In this document: positions 40,651 to 49,302 of the stretch, one piece after another
How the letters are laid out: each line of letters begins with the position of its first letter
How positions within the stretch are numbered: position 1 is the first letter of the stretch
NCBI RefSeq assembly: GCF_008634025.1
Contig: NZ_PDCM01000001.1
Location: 552,501 to 616,500, forward strand
Direction: 5' to 3'
Source of the DNA: Streptomyces albofaciens JCM 4342
GTDB lineage: Bacteria > Actinomycetota > Actinomycetes > Streptomycetales > Streptomycetaceae
DNA length: 64,000 bases
Notes under the pieces: model-generated
Databases searched by the model: none
Seen by the model: the letters and a program-made list of their open reading frames with translations, nothing else
What the model was told of the DNA's origin: nothing
Position numbers and translations under genes: made by a program

Positions 40651-41067
40651 TCACAGGGTGAGCAGCGCTCGTACGGGCCTGCTGGTGTCCGCCAGAGGAC
40701 GGACGGCCAGGCGTACGAGGGCCAGCGCGTTGTCGTCGCCCGCCGTGCGGTTGGTGCTCAGCTCACCGCAGGCCAGGCACTGGTGGACCAGCAGCCATTC
40801 GCCGTTCTGCCGGGTGGTCAGGCACAGCGCCCGCATCCGGCCGCCGCACTCCGCGGACCGGTCGCCCGGGACGCGGCGGTCCACGTGGCGGCTGGTCAGG
40901 CAGTGCGGGCAGTGGTTGCGGTGGGCGGTGCCCGGTGCGGCCAGGGGCACTTCCAGGCGGCAGCCCAGGCAGCGGAACGCGTCTCCGGGCGCGCCGCCGG
41001 GGCCGTGCAGGACGTCCTTGGGCCGCTGGGCGCGGCGCCGCTGTGCGGAGTTGCTGCGTCGTGGCAT
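40651..41067 (-). CDS. RNHCP domain protein 1
   Basis: 138 aa. Named for the HRNHCPHC motif; zinc-ligand pairs are FRCLGCRLEV, HCPHCLTSRHV and a C-terminal VHQCLACGELSTN. The final NALALVRLAVRPLA helix is typical. Likely a small zinc-ribbon nucleic-acid or protein-binding protein; no function is established. It lies 15 nt after the stop of a second RNHCP gene and converges with rtcB. Confidence 0.85.
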   Translation of the reverse strand: MPRRSNSAQRRRAQRPKDVLHGPGGAPGDAFRCLGCRLEVPLAAPGTAHRNHCPHCLTSRHVDRRVPGDRSAECGGRMRALCLTTRQNGEWLLVHQCLACGELSTNRTAGDDNALALVRLAVRPLADTSRPVRALLTL

Positions 41068-41082
41068 GTCGTCGCCCCCGCC

Positions 41083-41532
41083 CTACAGGTCGCCGAACGC
41101 TTCGAGCGGGAACGGCGGCGAGGCCAGCGGCCGGACCGCCATCCGCATGAGGATCAGCTGGTTGTCGTCCGGCGAGACCGGGTTGGAGGTCAGCTCGTCG
41201 CAGCGGGTGCAGCGGTGGACGACCATCCAGTCGCCGGTGCGCAGCACGGCGATGGCGATGGGCGACATACGGCCCAGGCAGGTGGACGGGCCGCCCTCGA
41301 CGGCGTCGTGCACATGCTGGGAGTGCAGACAGCTGGGGCAGTGGTTGCGGCGGTTGCCGTCGGGGCCGAGCGTGGTGACGGTCAGGCCGCACCGTACGCA
41401 GGTGAAGGTGTCGGTGCGCGGCAGCGGACGGGACGCGGTGCGCTCGTCGCGCCGGGCGCCCGGGTTACGGGAACCGTGCGAACTGTGGGACGGGTGGGAA
41501 CTGCTGGAACCGTGGGAGCTGTTGGACAGCAC
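41083..41532 (-). CDS. RNHCP domain protein 2
   Basis: 149 aa, paralogue of the next gene downstream. After a Ser/His-rich N-terminus come FTCVRCGLTVTT, RRNHCPSCLHSQHV, and VVHRCTRCDELTSN with NQLILMRMAVRPLA. The GTG at 41532 has AAGGAG 8 nt upstream; longer in-frame starts lack a site. The 15-nt gap to the second RNHCP gene marks a two-gene operon, probably a tandem duplication. Zinc-ribbon, function unknown. Confidence 0.82.
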   Translation of the reverse strand: MLSNSSHGSSSSHPSHSSHGSRNPGARRDERTASRPLPRTDTFTCVRCGLTVTTLGPDGNRRNHCPSCLHSQHVHDAVEGGPSTCLGRMSPIAIAVLRTGDWMVVHRCTRCDELTSNPVSPDDNQLILMRMAVRPLASPPFPLEAFGDL

Positions 41533-41886
41533 TCGGGGACTCCTTGCCGGAACGTGTCTGGAAAAGGCAGTGGGAGCAGGCCGAGCGGCCTCGGTCGTAC
41601 GGGCAGCGGGCGGCACCGCCCGGAGGCGGGTGCGGCCGGGGCCGTGCCGGCAGGGCGGACGACGGCCGGAGACGGCGAACGTCAGCGGCGGAATGCGTCC
41701 GCGCGGTGGTGAGGCGCGCTCAGCGCCGGCCGGGGCATAGACACTGCTTTCCAGGGCGAGGCCCGAGTGAGGGGACACGTGTGGCTCAGCGCCCGCACGT
41801 GCGGTGACGCAGGAAACGGTACGGGCGGGCGCGGCCGTGGCGCCACCGGTTTTCCGGCGCCCCGGCCGCCCCCGCCCGCGACGGCC

Positions 41887-42672
41887 TCAGGCCGTCCGGT
41901 GCACCTTGTGGTTGGCCGCCTGGGCGCGCGGGCGCACGACGAGGAGGTCGATGTTGACGTGGGCGGGGCGGGTGACGGCCCAGCCGATGGTGTCGGCGAC
42001 GTCGTCGGCGGTCAGCGGCTCGGCCACGCCCTCGTACACCTTGGCCGCCTTGGCGGTGTCGCCGCGGAAGCGGGTGGTGGCGAACTCGTCCGTCTTCACC
42101 ATGCCGGGGGCGATCTCGATGACGCGCACGGGCTCGCCGCACAGCTCCAGCCGGAGCGTCTCGGCGATGACGTGCGCGCCGTGCTTGGCGGCGACATAGC
42201 CACCGCCGCCCTCGTAGGTGCCGTGGCCCGCGGTCGAGGAGACGACGACCACCGTGCCGTCGCCGGAGGCGGTCAGGGCGGGCAGCAGGGCCTGCGTCAC
42301 GTTCAGCACGCCGATGACGTTGACCTCGTACATCGTGCGCCAGTCGGCCGGGTCGCCGGTGGCGACGGGGTCCGCGCCCAGCGCGCCGCCGGCGTTGTTG
42401 ACCAGGACGTCCACCGAGTCGTGGCGCGCGCCGAGGTCGGCGGCGAAGGCGTCCACCGCGGCGCGGTCGGTGACATCGAGCTGGTACGCCTCGGCGTCCG
42501 GCAGTTCGGCGGCCAGCGCCTCGACGCGGTCCTTGCGGCGGGCGGCGAGGACGACGCGGTAGCCGTCCGCGGCCAGCCGGCGGGCGGTCGCGGCGCCGAT
42601 GCCGCTGCTGGCTCCGGTGACGACGGCGGTACGGGTACGGGCGGCGGGCGGCACGTCGGGTACGGCGGTCAT
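41887..42672 (-). CDS. SDR family oxidoreductase
   Basis: 261-aa classical short-chain dehydrogenase. Cofactor motif TGASSGIGAATARRL with AARRKDR suggesting NADP preference, NNAGG, catalytic Ser in VVVVSSTAGHGTYEGGGGYVAAKHG with the YxxxK motif (Tyr-Val-Ala-Ala-Lys), and the PGMVKTDEF loop. Similar to the YdfG serine/3-hydroxy acid dehydrogenase group; substrate not determined. Confidence 0.9.
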   Translation of the reverse strand: MTAVPDVPPAARTRTAVVTGASSGIGAATARRLAADGYRVVLAARRKDRVEALAAELPDAEAYQLDVTDRAAVDAFAADLGARHDSVDVLVNNAGGALGADPVATGDPADWRTMYEVNVIGVLNVTQALLPALTASGDGTVVVVSSTAGHGTYEGGGGYVAAKHGAHVIAETLRLELCGEPVRVIEIAPGMVKTDEFATTRFRGDTAKAAKVYEGVAEPLTADDVADTIGWAVTRPAHVNIDLLVVRPRAQAANHKVHRTA

Positions 42673-42730
42673 GCGGCGGCTCCTCGGGCGCGGCGGCGGC
42701 GTTCGTGCTACGTACGCAGAATAGGCGCGG

Positions 42731-43066
42731 TCAGCGCCCCCGCGGCGCGTACATGATCAAAGCCATCCCGGCCAGGCAGACCAGCGCGCCGGTCACGTCC
42801 CAGCGGTCCGGGCGGTAGCCGTCCGCGACCATGCCCCAGGCCAGCGAGCCGGCGACGAAGACGCCCCCGTACGCGGCCAGGATGCGGCCGAAGTCGGCGT
42901 CCGGCTGGAGCGTGGCGACGAAGCCGTACGCGCCGAGGGCGAGCACGCCCGCGCCGATCCACAGCCAGCCGCGGTGTTCGCGCACGCCCTGCCAGACGAG
43001 CCAGGCGCCGCCGATCTCGAACAGGGCGGCGAGGGCGAAGAGGGCGGCGGAGCGGGCGAACAGCAT
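42731..43066 (-). CDS. YnfA family membrane protein
   Basis: 111 aa, four predicted membrane helices. Family pattern: [17 protein letters not shown] at the N-terminus, [39 protein letters not shown] and a final [16 protein letters not shown]. YnfA proteins are small transporters of the SMR-like class. A GTG two codons upstream is an alternative start. Confidence 0.88.
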   Translation of the reverse strand: MLFARSAALFALAALFEIGGAWLVWQGVREHRGWLWIGAGVLALGAYGFVATLQPDADFGRILAAYGGVFVAGSLAWGMVADGYRPDRWDVTGALVCLAGMALIMYAPRGR

Positions 43067-43160
43067 GAGCACAGGGTAGGCAGGGGGCGGTCCGGCTCCG
43101 GGGAGCGCGGTGGGCGGCCGGTGCGGGGCCGTTGTCAGTGGCGTGTGAGAGCTTCGAGAC

Positions 43161-43889
43161 ATGCTCATCGAACGCGCATACGTGGATCGCTCCGAGGAAG
43201 CGGTGGCGGAGACCGGGGACCGCTGGCCCTGGACGGTTCCGTGCGTGCGCCGGTTGGCCGAGGACGGGCTGAAATTCCGCGCGCCGGTCACCTTCCTCGT
43301 GGGCGAGAACGGCTCCGGCAAGTCGACGCTGGCCGAGGCCCTGGCGGAGGGCTTCGGCCTCGATTCGTACGGCGGCTCGGCCGGTCACAAGTACGCCAGT
43401 TCCCGCGTGCCGTCCGAGCTGGGCTGCGCCATCCGCTTCGACGCGACGACGGCGGGCCGCCGCATGGTCCGCGGCCCGCGCACCCGCCGGCGCGGCTTCT
43501 TCCTGCGGGCCGAGACCGCGTGGGAGGCGCTGGCCCGCGAGCGGTTGTCGGGCGTGCCCGAGACGATGAGCCACGGCGAGGGCTTCCTGATGGCGTTCCG
43601 GGAGAAGTTCCGGCAGCCGGGGCTGTATGTGCTGGACGAGCCCGAGGCAGCCCTGTCGTTCACGTCCTGCCTGGAGCTGGTCGGCGTGCTGGCGGAGCTG
43701 GGCCGCGGCGGCGCCCAGATCATCTGTGCCACCCATTCGCCGGTGCTGACGGCCCTGCCCGGCGCGGAGATAGTCGAGGTCGGTGAGCACGGCATGCGCT
43801 CGGTGGCCTGGGAGGAGCTGGGTCTCGTCGACCACTGGCGCCGCTATCTCACCGACCCGCGCGCATATCTGCGGCACATCGTCGGCTGA
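43161..43889 (+). CDS. AAA family ATPase (ABC-type fold)
   Basis: 242 aa, soluble. Walker A is GENGSGKST at residues 48-56, the signature-like segment [10 protein letters not shown] lies near residue 140, Walker B is [12 protein letters not shown], and the switch His is in ICATHSPVL. It resembles stand-alone ATPases of the AAA_23/YbbA-like predicted group, with no membrane partner nearby. Function unknown. Confidence 0.85.
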   Translation: MLIERAYVDRSEEAVAETGDRWPWTVPCVRRLAEDGLKFRAPVTFLVGENGSGKSTLAEALAEGFGLDSYGGSAGHKYASSRVPSELGCAIRFDATTAGRRMVRGPRTRRRGFFLRAETAWEALARERLSGVPETMSHGEGFLMAFREKFRQPGLYVLDEPEAALSFTSCLELVGVLAELGRGGAQIICATHSPVLTALPGAEIVEVGEHGMRSVAWEELGLVDHWRRYLTDPRAYLRHIVG

Positions 43890-44460
43890 TCGGCGCCGCC
43901 TGTTCGGGCGCGGCGTTTCCGAAATGGCCGGAGCCGGCCGCCGGTGAATGTCCGGAAGCGGGCGTTGACGGGAAGGGAAAGCACTCCGCGAGCCGGCGCT
44001 ACGTGAAGGGCGAACCACTGGCCAAAAACCGTACGGTGCGTCACATCCCCTGGCGGAGCCCCTTGTCACGGGACATGTGGCTCCTTAGATTCCCCTTCTA
44101 CCGGGGGGCGCAACGCCGGTCGGCGAGCGGCGGGCACAGCGGGAAAACGCGGCTTTCGTCGATCGGTGCACAACAGGTGGCCCACCTCGAATTCCGCGGT
44201 GTATCCGGAACACCGGCGCATCCCGCGGTTCCCCGGGGCACGGTTTCACCCACCATCACGTGGTATCCGCACCGGACTTCGGTGGCGGGCGGCGCGACCG
44301 GGCAGCTGCGGGATCCGGTCCGGCCGCCAGGCCCGGCAAGTGTCCGGCGTGCCCGGCCCGGGGACGGCCGGGCGCGGCGGACGGCGCGGACCCGTCCCCC
44401 GTTCATGGCCGGGGGACGGGTCGCGCGGCCGGCCGCACCGGGTGCGCGGGGACGTGGTGG
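43890..44460. other. 571-bp convergent intergenic region
   Basis: No convincing gene on either strand; open frames here have poor codon bias. A weak hairpin (GGAGCC at 44055-44060 with GGCTCC at 44079-44084, plus an inner TGTC/GACA) lies mid-way and may terminate the ATPase gene. Nothing else recognised. Confidence 0.55.
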
Positions 44461-46056
44461 TCACGGCCGGGCGGCGGTGCGGGCCGCGGCCCGGCCGGCG
44501 CCGGTCCAGCGGACGAGGGCACCGCGCAGGGACTCGGCGCGCACCTCCGGGTCGGCGGCGTCGGTGGCCCAGGCGATATAGCCGTCGGGGCGCACGAGCA
44601 GCGCGGTGCGCCGGTCGCTGTCCCAGGCGGCCCGTACGAGACGGGGGCCGGGCGCGGACCCGTCGGCCGGTGCGCCGGCGGCATCCGTACGGCCCGTCGG
44701 CACGGTTTCCCCCACATCCCCCGGCACCTTCTCGCCCTCCGGCGTGACCAGCACGAACGCCCCGTCCCGCAGCGCCTCGTGCAGCCGGGTGCCGCCCGCC
44801 AGCCGGAGGTCGGGGGCGCGCTTGCCCGCGAGCGGGTGGGCGCCGCGCCCGGCCGCGTACGAGATGCCGATGCCGCTGATCATTGCCAGCACGCGGTCGG
44901 CCAGCGGCGGCACGTGGTTGAGCACCTGGGCGGACACCGCGCGCAGCGCCCGCAGCGGCGGGGTGCGCAGCTGCGCAGACCGGACGAGCGCGCCGCTGCT
45001 GCGCAGCACCGTCCGGCCCACCGGGTGGCGTTCGGTGTGGTAGCTGTCCAGCAGGCTGTCGGGCGCGTCGCCGCGCAGGACGGCGGCGAGCTTCCAGCTG
45101 AGGTTGGCGGCGTCCTGGAGCCCGGTGTTCATGCCCTGGCCGCCGGCCGGGGAGTGGACGTGCGCGGCGTCGCCGGCGACGAAGGCGCGGCCGACGCGGT
45201 AGCGGGGCACCTGGCGTTCGTCGCTGTGGAAGCGGGAGGTCCACCGCACGTCGTGCATGCCGTAGTCGCTGCCGAGGGCGAGACGCATGTACGCGCGGAT
45301 CTCGTCCTCCTCGACGGGCGTGTCCTCGGGGATCTGGCGGTGGCGGTCCCAGCCGATGACGCGGTACCAGCCGTCGCCGAAGTCGCCGATCAGCGCGAAG
45401 GCGTCGCCGTTGGCGTTGGCGACCAGCGGGACGGCGGGCTGCTGGTCCAGCCGTACGTCGGCGAGGACGACGGAACGCACCACGGACCGGCCGGGGAACG
45501 GCAGGCCGAGGGCCTCGCGCACGGTGCTGTGCACGCCGTCCGTGCCGACGAGGTAGGCCGCGCGGTACGTCGTGGCGCCGCCTTCCTCCTGTACGTGGAC
45601 GTCCACGCCGTCGGCGTCCTGGTCCAGTCCGGTCACGCGGGCCCCGTACCGGAAGGTGACGCCGGCCTTCTGCGCGCGCCGCTCCAGCAGCCGTTCGACC
45701 TCGTACTGCGGGGTGATCAGCACGAACGGGAAGCGGGTGGGCAGCCGGGCCGGTTCCAGGACCGCGCCGGAGAAGAGCTGGACGCGGGGGAGCGCGTGGC
45801 CGCCCGCGACGAGTTCGTCGGCGAGGCCGCGGGCGTCGAGCTGTTCGAGGCTGCGGGCGTGCACGGCCAGCGCGCGGGTGAGGTTGCTGATGCCGGGAGC
45901 GCGGCGCTCCAGGAGGGTGACGCGCAGGCCGGCGACGGCGAGGTCTCCGGCGAGCAGCAGTCCGGTGGGTCCGGCGCCGACGACGATGACGTCGGCGGTC
46001 CGGTCGGCGGGTACGGGGGTCAGGTCGTCGGTGGTTCCGGGTGTGCGGTGCCGCAT
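44461..46056 (-). CDS. FAD-dependent monooxygenase (aromatic hydroxylase type)
   Basis: 531 aa. The FAD motif DVIVVGAGPTGLLLAGDLAVAG is near the N-terminus, the second FAD motif is GRAFVAGDAAHVHSPAGGQGMNTGLQDAANLSWKL, and the ARALAVHARSLE-type segment is typical of group A flavin hydroxylases. The C-terminal thioredoxin-like domain ends in LVRPDGYIAWA. It may hydroxylate an aromatic antibiotic or polyketide; the resemblance to rifampicin monooxygenase is general only. ATG 46056 has GGAGG 6 nt upstream. Divergent from a TetR gene. Confidence 0.88.
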   Translation of the reverse strand: MRHRTPGTTDDLTPVPADRTADVIVVGAGPTGLLLAGDLAVAGLRVTLLERRAPGISNLTRALAVHARSLEQLDARGLADELVAGGHALPRVQLFSGAVLEPARLPTRFPFVLITPQYEVERLLERRAQKAGVTFRYGARVTGLDQDADGVDVHVQEEGGATTYRAAYLVGTDGVHSTVREALGLPFPGRSVVRSVVLADVRLDQQPAVPLVANANGDAFALIGDFGDGWYRVIGWDRHRQIPEDTPVEEDEIRAYMRLALGSDYGMHDVRWTSRFHSDERQVPRYRVGRAFVAGDAAHVHSPAGGQGMNTGLQDAANLSWKLAAVLRGDAPDSLLDSYHTERHPVGRTVLRSSGALVRSAQLRTPPLRALRAVSAQVLNHVPPLADRVLAMISGIGISYAAGRGAHPLAGKRAPDLRLAGGTRLHEALRDGAFVLVTPEGEKVPGDVGETVPTGRTDAAGAPADGSAPGPRLVRAAWDSDRRTALLVRPDGYIAWATDAADPEVRAESLRGALVRWTGAGRAAARTAARP

Positions 46057-46070
46057 GGCCGCCTCCAAAT

Positions 46071-46100
46071 GCCAACACTTGTTGGTCAACGCTTGTTGGC
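46071..46100. promoter_or_regulatory. Paired TetR operator-like sites (FAD side)
   Basis: Two overlapping 16-mers: GCCAACACTTGTTGGT (46071-46086) and GTCAACGCTTGTTGGC (46085-46100), starts 14 bp apart, each an inverted repeat of GYCAAC/GTTGGY. They lie 15 bp from the FAD gene start. Confidence 0.75.
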
Positions 46101-46125
46101 AACGGTAGACCCGCCGTGCTGGCGC

Positions 46126-46155
46126 GTCAACAGTCGTTGGCCTACAGTCGTTGGC
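46126..46155. promoter_or_regulatory. Paired TetR operator-like sites (TetR side)
   Basis: Two more copies: GTCAACAGTCGTTGGC (46126-46141) and GCCTACAGTCGTTGGC (46140-46155), again 14 bp apart and sharing two bases. The second ends at the base before the TetR start codon. Confidence 0.75.
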
Positions 46156-46821
46156 ATGGCCGATACCGTCCCCTCAGCGCCGGACACCGACACGCACGCC
46201 GCGCCGTCCGGCGCCCCAGCCGCCGCACCGGCCCCCGGCCGCGCGGCGGAGCGCACCGCCCAGGACCGCCCCCGCCGCTCCGACGCCACCCGCGCCGCGA
46301 TCCTCGCCGCCGCCCGCGACCGCTTCGCCGCCGACGGCTACGAACGCGCCACCATCCGCGCCATCGCCAAGGACGCGGGCATCGACCCGTCGATGGTGAT
46401 GCGCTACTACGGCAACAAGGCGGGCCTGTTCGCGGCGGCCTCCGAGATCGACCTGCGGCTGCCGGACCTGACGGCCGTACCGCGCGACGAACTCGGCGCC
46501 CGGATGGTCCGGCACTTCCTCGACCGCTGGGAGAACGACGAGACGCTGACCGGGATGGTGCGCGTCGCGGTCACCAACGAGGCGGGCGCCGAGCGGCTGC
46601 GCGGCGTCTTCACGGAACAGATCAGACCGATGCTCGCGGCCGTCTGCCCGGTCCCGGACGAGGTCCCGGCCCGCGCGGCCCTGGTCGGCTCCCAGCTGGT
46701 GGGCATCGGCATGCTGCGCTACGTGCTGTTCCTGCCGCCCGCGGTCCACCTCACCCGCGAGGAGATCGTCGCCTGGCTGGCGCCCACCCTCCAGCGCTAT
46801 CTGACCGCCGAGCACCCGTAG
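46156..46821 (+). CDS. TetR family transcriptional regulator
   Basis: 221 aa. An Ala/Pro-rich N-terminal extension of about 35 residues precedes the HTH: ILAAARDRFAADGYERATIRAIAKDAGIDPSMVMRYYGNKAGLF. The C-terminal part is the all-helical ligand domain (ARMVRHFLDRWENDETLTGMVRVAVTNEAGAERLRGVF). ATG 46156 directly abuts an operator copy, so the mRNA may be leaderless. Expected to repress itself and the divergent flavin monooxygenase until a ligand binds. Confidence 0.9.
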   Translation: MADTVPSAPDTDTHAAPSGAPAAAPAPGRAAERTAQDRPRRSDATRAAILAAARDRFAADGYERATIRAIAKDAGIDPSMVMRYYGNKAGLFAAASEIDLRLPDLTAVPRDELGARMVRHFLDRWENDETLTGMVRVAVTNEAGAERLRGVFTEQIRPMLAAVCPVPDEVPARAALVGSQLVGIGMLRYVLFLPPAVHLTREEIVAWLAPTLQRYLTAEHP

Positions 46822-46850
46822 GGCACGGCGAGCACCCGTAGGGCACGGCG
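46811..46850 (+). repeat. Exact 20-bp tandem duplication over the TetR stop codon
   Basis: AGCACCCGTAGGGCACGGCG occurs twice in a row (46811-46830, 46831-46850). The first copy contains the TAG stop. Confidence 0.9.
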
Positions 46851-46977
46851 CCGGACCCGCCACTTGGACCCCACCCGCCGCCCCGGCTCACGCGATCTCC
46901 GGACGCGGCGCCCCCGCCATGTCTACGGTGGTGGCCGAGCCGTACCGCCGTACCCGAGGGAACCGGGAAGGAGACGC

Positions 46978-47484
46978 ATGGCCCGGCACACGCCCGAGTC
47001 ACCGCCGTCACCACAGCAGCTCGCCGAGTTCTACGGGCTGGAGCCGCTGCCCAGGGAAGGCGGGCGCTACCGGCGCACCTGGGCGGGCCCCACGCGTCCC
47101 GACGGCCGCCCCGAGGGCTCCGCGATCATCGTCCTGCTCACCTCGGAACCCGGCGACTACAGCGCCCTGCACCGCCTGCCCACCGACGAGGTCTGGCACT
47201 TCTACCTCGGCGACCCGCTCACGCTGCTCCTCCTGGAGCCGTCCGGCAGCACCCGTACGGCCGTCCTCGGCCCGGACGTCCTGGGCGGCCAGCACATCCA
47301 GTTCACGGTGCCGGCCGGCACCTGGATGGCCGCCGAGGTCGCCGACGGCGGCGCCTGGTCGCTCTTCGGCTGCACCATGGCGCCGGGCTTCACCTTCGAG
47401 GACTACGAGCACGGGGATGCCGCCGAACTGGCCGCCCGCTACCCCCGGGAGGCGGCGCGGATCACCGCGCTGAGCCGCCCGTGA
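46978..47484 (+). CDS. Cupin (DUF985) domain protein
   Basis: 168 aa, a single beta-barrel of the Cupin_5/DUF985 family. Markers are EGGRYRRTW, IIVLLTSEPGDYSALHRLPTDEVWHFYLGDPLTLLLL (with His and Asp/Glu metal-type ligands), and GGQHIQFTVPAGTWMAAEV, WSLFGCTMAPGFTFEDYE. Strong GGAAGGAG site. Overlaps the SDR gene by 4 nt (GTGA); the two are translationally coupled and may modify the same sugar or polyketide-type substrate. Confidence 0.88.
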   Translation: MARHTPESPPSPQQLAEFYGLEPLPREGGRYRRTWAGPTRPDGRPEGSAIIVLLTSEPGDYSALHRLPTDEVWHFYLGDPLTLLLLEPSGSTRTAVLGPDVLGGQHIQFTVPAGTWMAAEVADGGAWSLFGCTMAPGFTFEDYEHGDAAELAARYPREAARITALSRP

Positions 47485-48266
47485 GCGCGCCGCACGGCGA
47501 CCCCGCGCTGCCGTCCCTCGCGGGCCAGGTCGTCCTGGTGACCGGCGCGGGCGGCTGCCTCGGCACCGGCATCGCGCTGCGCTTCGCCGCCGCGGGCGCC
47601 GCCGTCGTCGCCCACTACCGTACGAACGCCTCCGCCGCCCAAGCGCTCGTTGCCCGTATCGAGGAACAGGGCGGCAGCGCGCTGGCGGTGCGCGCCGACC
47701 TCTCGGCGGAGGAGGAGTGCCACCGCCTGGTGCGTACGGCGGCGGACTGGCGCGGCCGGCTCACCGCCCTGGTCAACAACGCGGGTGTGCAGCCCGACCA
47801 GGACCTGGCGGGCATGACCGTGGACGACTGGCGCGCCGTCAACGACACCAACGTCCTGAGCGCCTTCGCCTGCACGCAGGCCGCGGCCGCGGTGATGCGG
47901 GACGGCGACGGCGGCTCGATCACCCACATCGCCTCCGTCCAGGCGCACCAGCCCGCCCCGGCGCACGCCCACTACTGCGCGTCGAAGGCGGCCGTCGTGA
48001 TGCACGCCCGCTCGGCCGCGCTGGAGTACGGGCCCGACGGCATCCGCGTCAACAGCGTCTCGCCGGGCCTGATCGACCGCGCGGGGCTGGCGGAGGCCTG
48101 GCCCGACGGCGTGGCCCGCTACCGGCAGGCCGCCCCGGCCGGACGGCTGGGCCGCCCCGAGGACGTCGGCGACGCGTGCGTCTTCCTCGCCTCGCCGATG
48201 GCCGCGTGGGTGACCGGGCACGACCTGGTGGTGGACGGCGGGGTGTCGGCCCGGCCGACCTGGTGA
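47481..48266 (+). CDS. SDR family oxidoreductase (3-oxoacyl reductase type)
   Basis: 261 aa. TGAGGCLGTGIALRFAAAGAAV is the cofactor loop, NNAGV follows, and the active site reads ITHIASVQAHQPAPAHAHYCASKAAV with the YxxxK motif Tyr-Cys-Ala-Ser-Lys. The C-terminal GHDLVVDGGVSARP is the FabG-like end. Classical SDR, substrate unknown. Start GTG inside the cupin stop. Confidence 0.9.
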   Translation: MSAPHGDPALPSLAGQVVLVTGAGGCLGTGIALRFAAAGAAVVAHYRTNASAAQALVARIEEQGGSALAVRADLSAEEECHRLVRTAADWRGRLTALVNNAGVQPDQDLAGMTVDDWRAVNDTNVLSAFACTQAAAAVMRDGDGGSITHIASVQAHQPAPAHAHYCASKAAVVMHARSAALEYGPDGIRVNSVSPGLIDRAGLAEAWPDGVARYRQAAPAGRLGRPEDVGDACVFLASPMAAWVTGHDLVVDGGVSARPTW

Positions 48267-48289
48267 GCGCGGCCTGCTCGCCCCTCGCG

Positions 48290-48520
48290 CTATTTGCTCT
48301 TCGCCGCGCCGCCGCGTTCCCTGCGGTAGCGCTTGTCCCAGCGGTCCTGGCGGATACGGCGCTCCCGGTAGGCGCGGTACTCCGCGTCATAACCCAAGTA
48401 GCCCTGGCGGTAGCGCACGGCGAGGTAGCCCAGGACGACGGTGGCCACCCACCACACCGGGTTGGCGAGCCAGCCGGCGGCTGCTGTGATCACTATGGAG
48501 ACGAGAAGGAGCGGAAGCAC
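48290..48520 (-). CDS. Small membrane protein, hypothetical
   Basis: 76 aa. Two hydrophobic segments (LLLVSIVITAAAGWL, VWWVATVVLGYLAVRY) followed by a strongly basic, Arg/Tyr-rich tail (YRQGYLGYDAEYRAYRERRIRQDRWDKRYRRE). Not recognised; convergent with the SDR gene, 23 nt apart. The charged tail would lie in the cytoplasm and could bind nucleic acid or phospholipid head groups. Confidence 0.65.
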   Translation of the reverse strand: MLPLLLVSIVITAAAGWLANPVWWVATVVLGYLAVRYRQGYLGYDAEYRAYRERRIRQDRWDKRYRRERGGAAKSK

Positions 48521-48574
48521 CGCACACCTCCACGAACGGCTCGGTGGTCGGAAGCGCTCCGCCCTGATCGCTTC

Positions 48575-49087
48575 CTAGGCTGCGGCCCCCTCGGGCGGGC
48601 CGGGCGGGCCGACGGCGGTGGTCCCGGTCGCGGTGTCCAGGCCGGGGAAGACCGGCAGCAGCCGGTTCAGCCCACTGGCCTGCAACGCCGCGCGGGCGGC
48701 GGGACTCGGCAGGACCAGACGCAGATCACCGCCCTGCGAGCGGGCCCGCCGGGCCGCCGCGACGAGCGGGCCGAGGGCGAGCGGGCAGCAGACGGTGACC
48801 TCGGACAGGTCGACGATCAACAGGCTGCCCGGGGCACGGGGCAGGCGCCGCAGTCTCTCGCGCAGGGTGGGCAGGGTGGCCAGGTCCATCCGCCCGCGCA
48901 CGATGAGGACCGCGAAGTCCGGGTCCGCGCCTTCGGCCGGGGGCGCCGCGTCCGGCCGGCGCTCCGGCCGTCCGTCCGCCGCGGGCGTCCGCTGCGGTCC
49001 GCACCGGGCGTGGGACCGGGGTGGCGGCATCCGCCTGCCCACCGCGCCGGTGCGCGGGGAGTCGAGGGATGTTCCAGGGTCTGCCAT
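48575..49087 (-). CDS. STAS domain protein (anti-sigma factor antagonist type)
   Basis: 170 aa. About 70 disordered residues precede a STAS domain: FAVLIVRGRMDLATLPTLRERLRRLPRAPGSLLIVDLSEVTVCCPLALGPLVAAARRA. The phosphorylatable Ser of SpoIIAA-type antagonists would sit in the DLSEVTVCCP segment; here the position is occupied by Cys-Cys-Pro, so regulation by phosphorylation is doubtful. GAGGAGG lies 9 nt before the ATG; a GTG one codon earlier is an alternative. Confidence 0.8.
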   Translation of the reverse strand: MADPGTSLDSPRTGAVGRRMPPPRSHARCGPQRTPAADGRPERRPDAAPPAEGADPDFAVLIVRGRMDLATLPTLRERLRRLPRAPGSLLIVDLSEVTVCCPLALGPLVAAARRARSQGGDLRLVLPSPAARAALQASGLNRLLPVFPGLDTATGTTAVGPPGPPEGAAA

Positions 49088-49302
49088 CACCACGCGCCTC
49101 CTCGGTGCGGACGGGACTGCCACGCTGCCGGGGACTCGGGCTGCCCCTCAAGAGTAGTCCGGGGCGCGTGGCCCGAACAGCGTGCGTGACCGATCCGGAA
49201 GAGATCCGGAAGACACGGACGGCCGACGGACCGGCTGCGGAACCGGCGTGACGCCCCGTCAGCCGCGGCAGCGCCGACGGCACCGCACCCCCGCCCCGTC
49301 AT

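Noticed and set aside
44003..44460. Gene in the gap between the ATPase and flavin monooxygenase genes
   Set aside because: Frames here lack codon bias, start sites and similarity.
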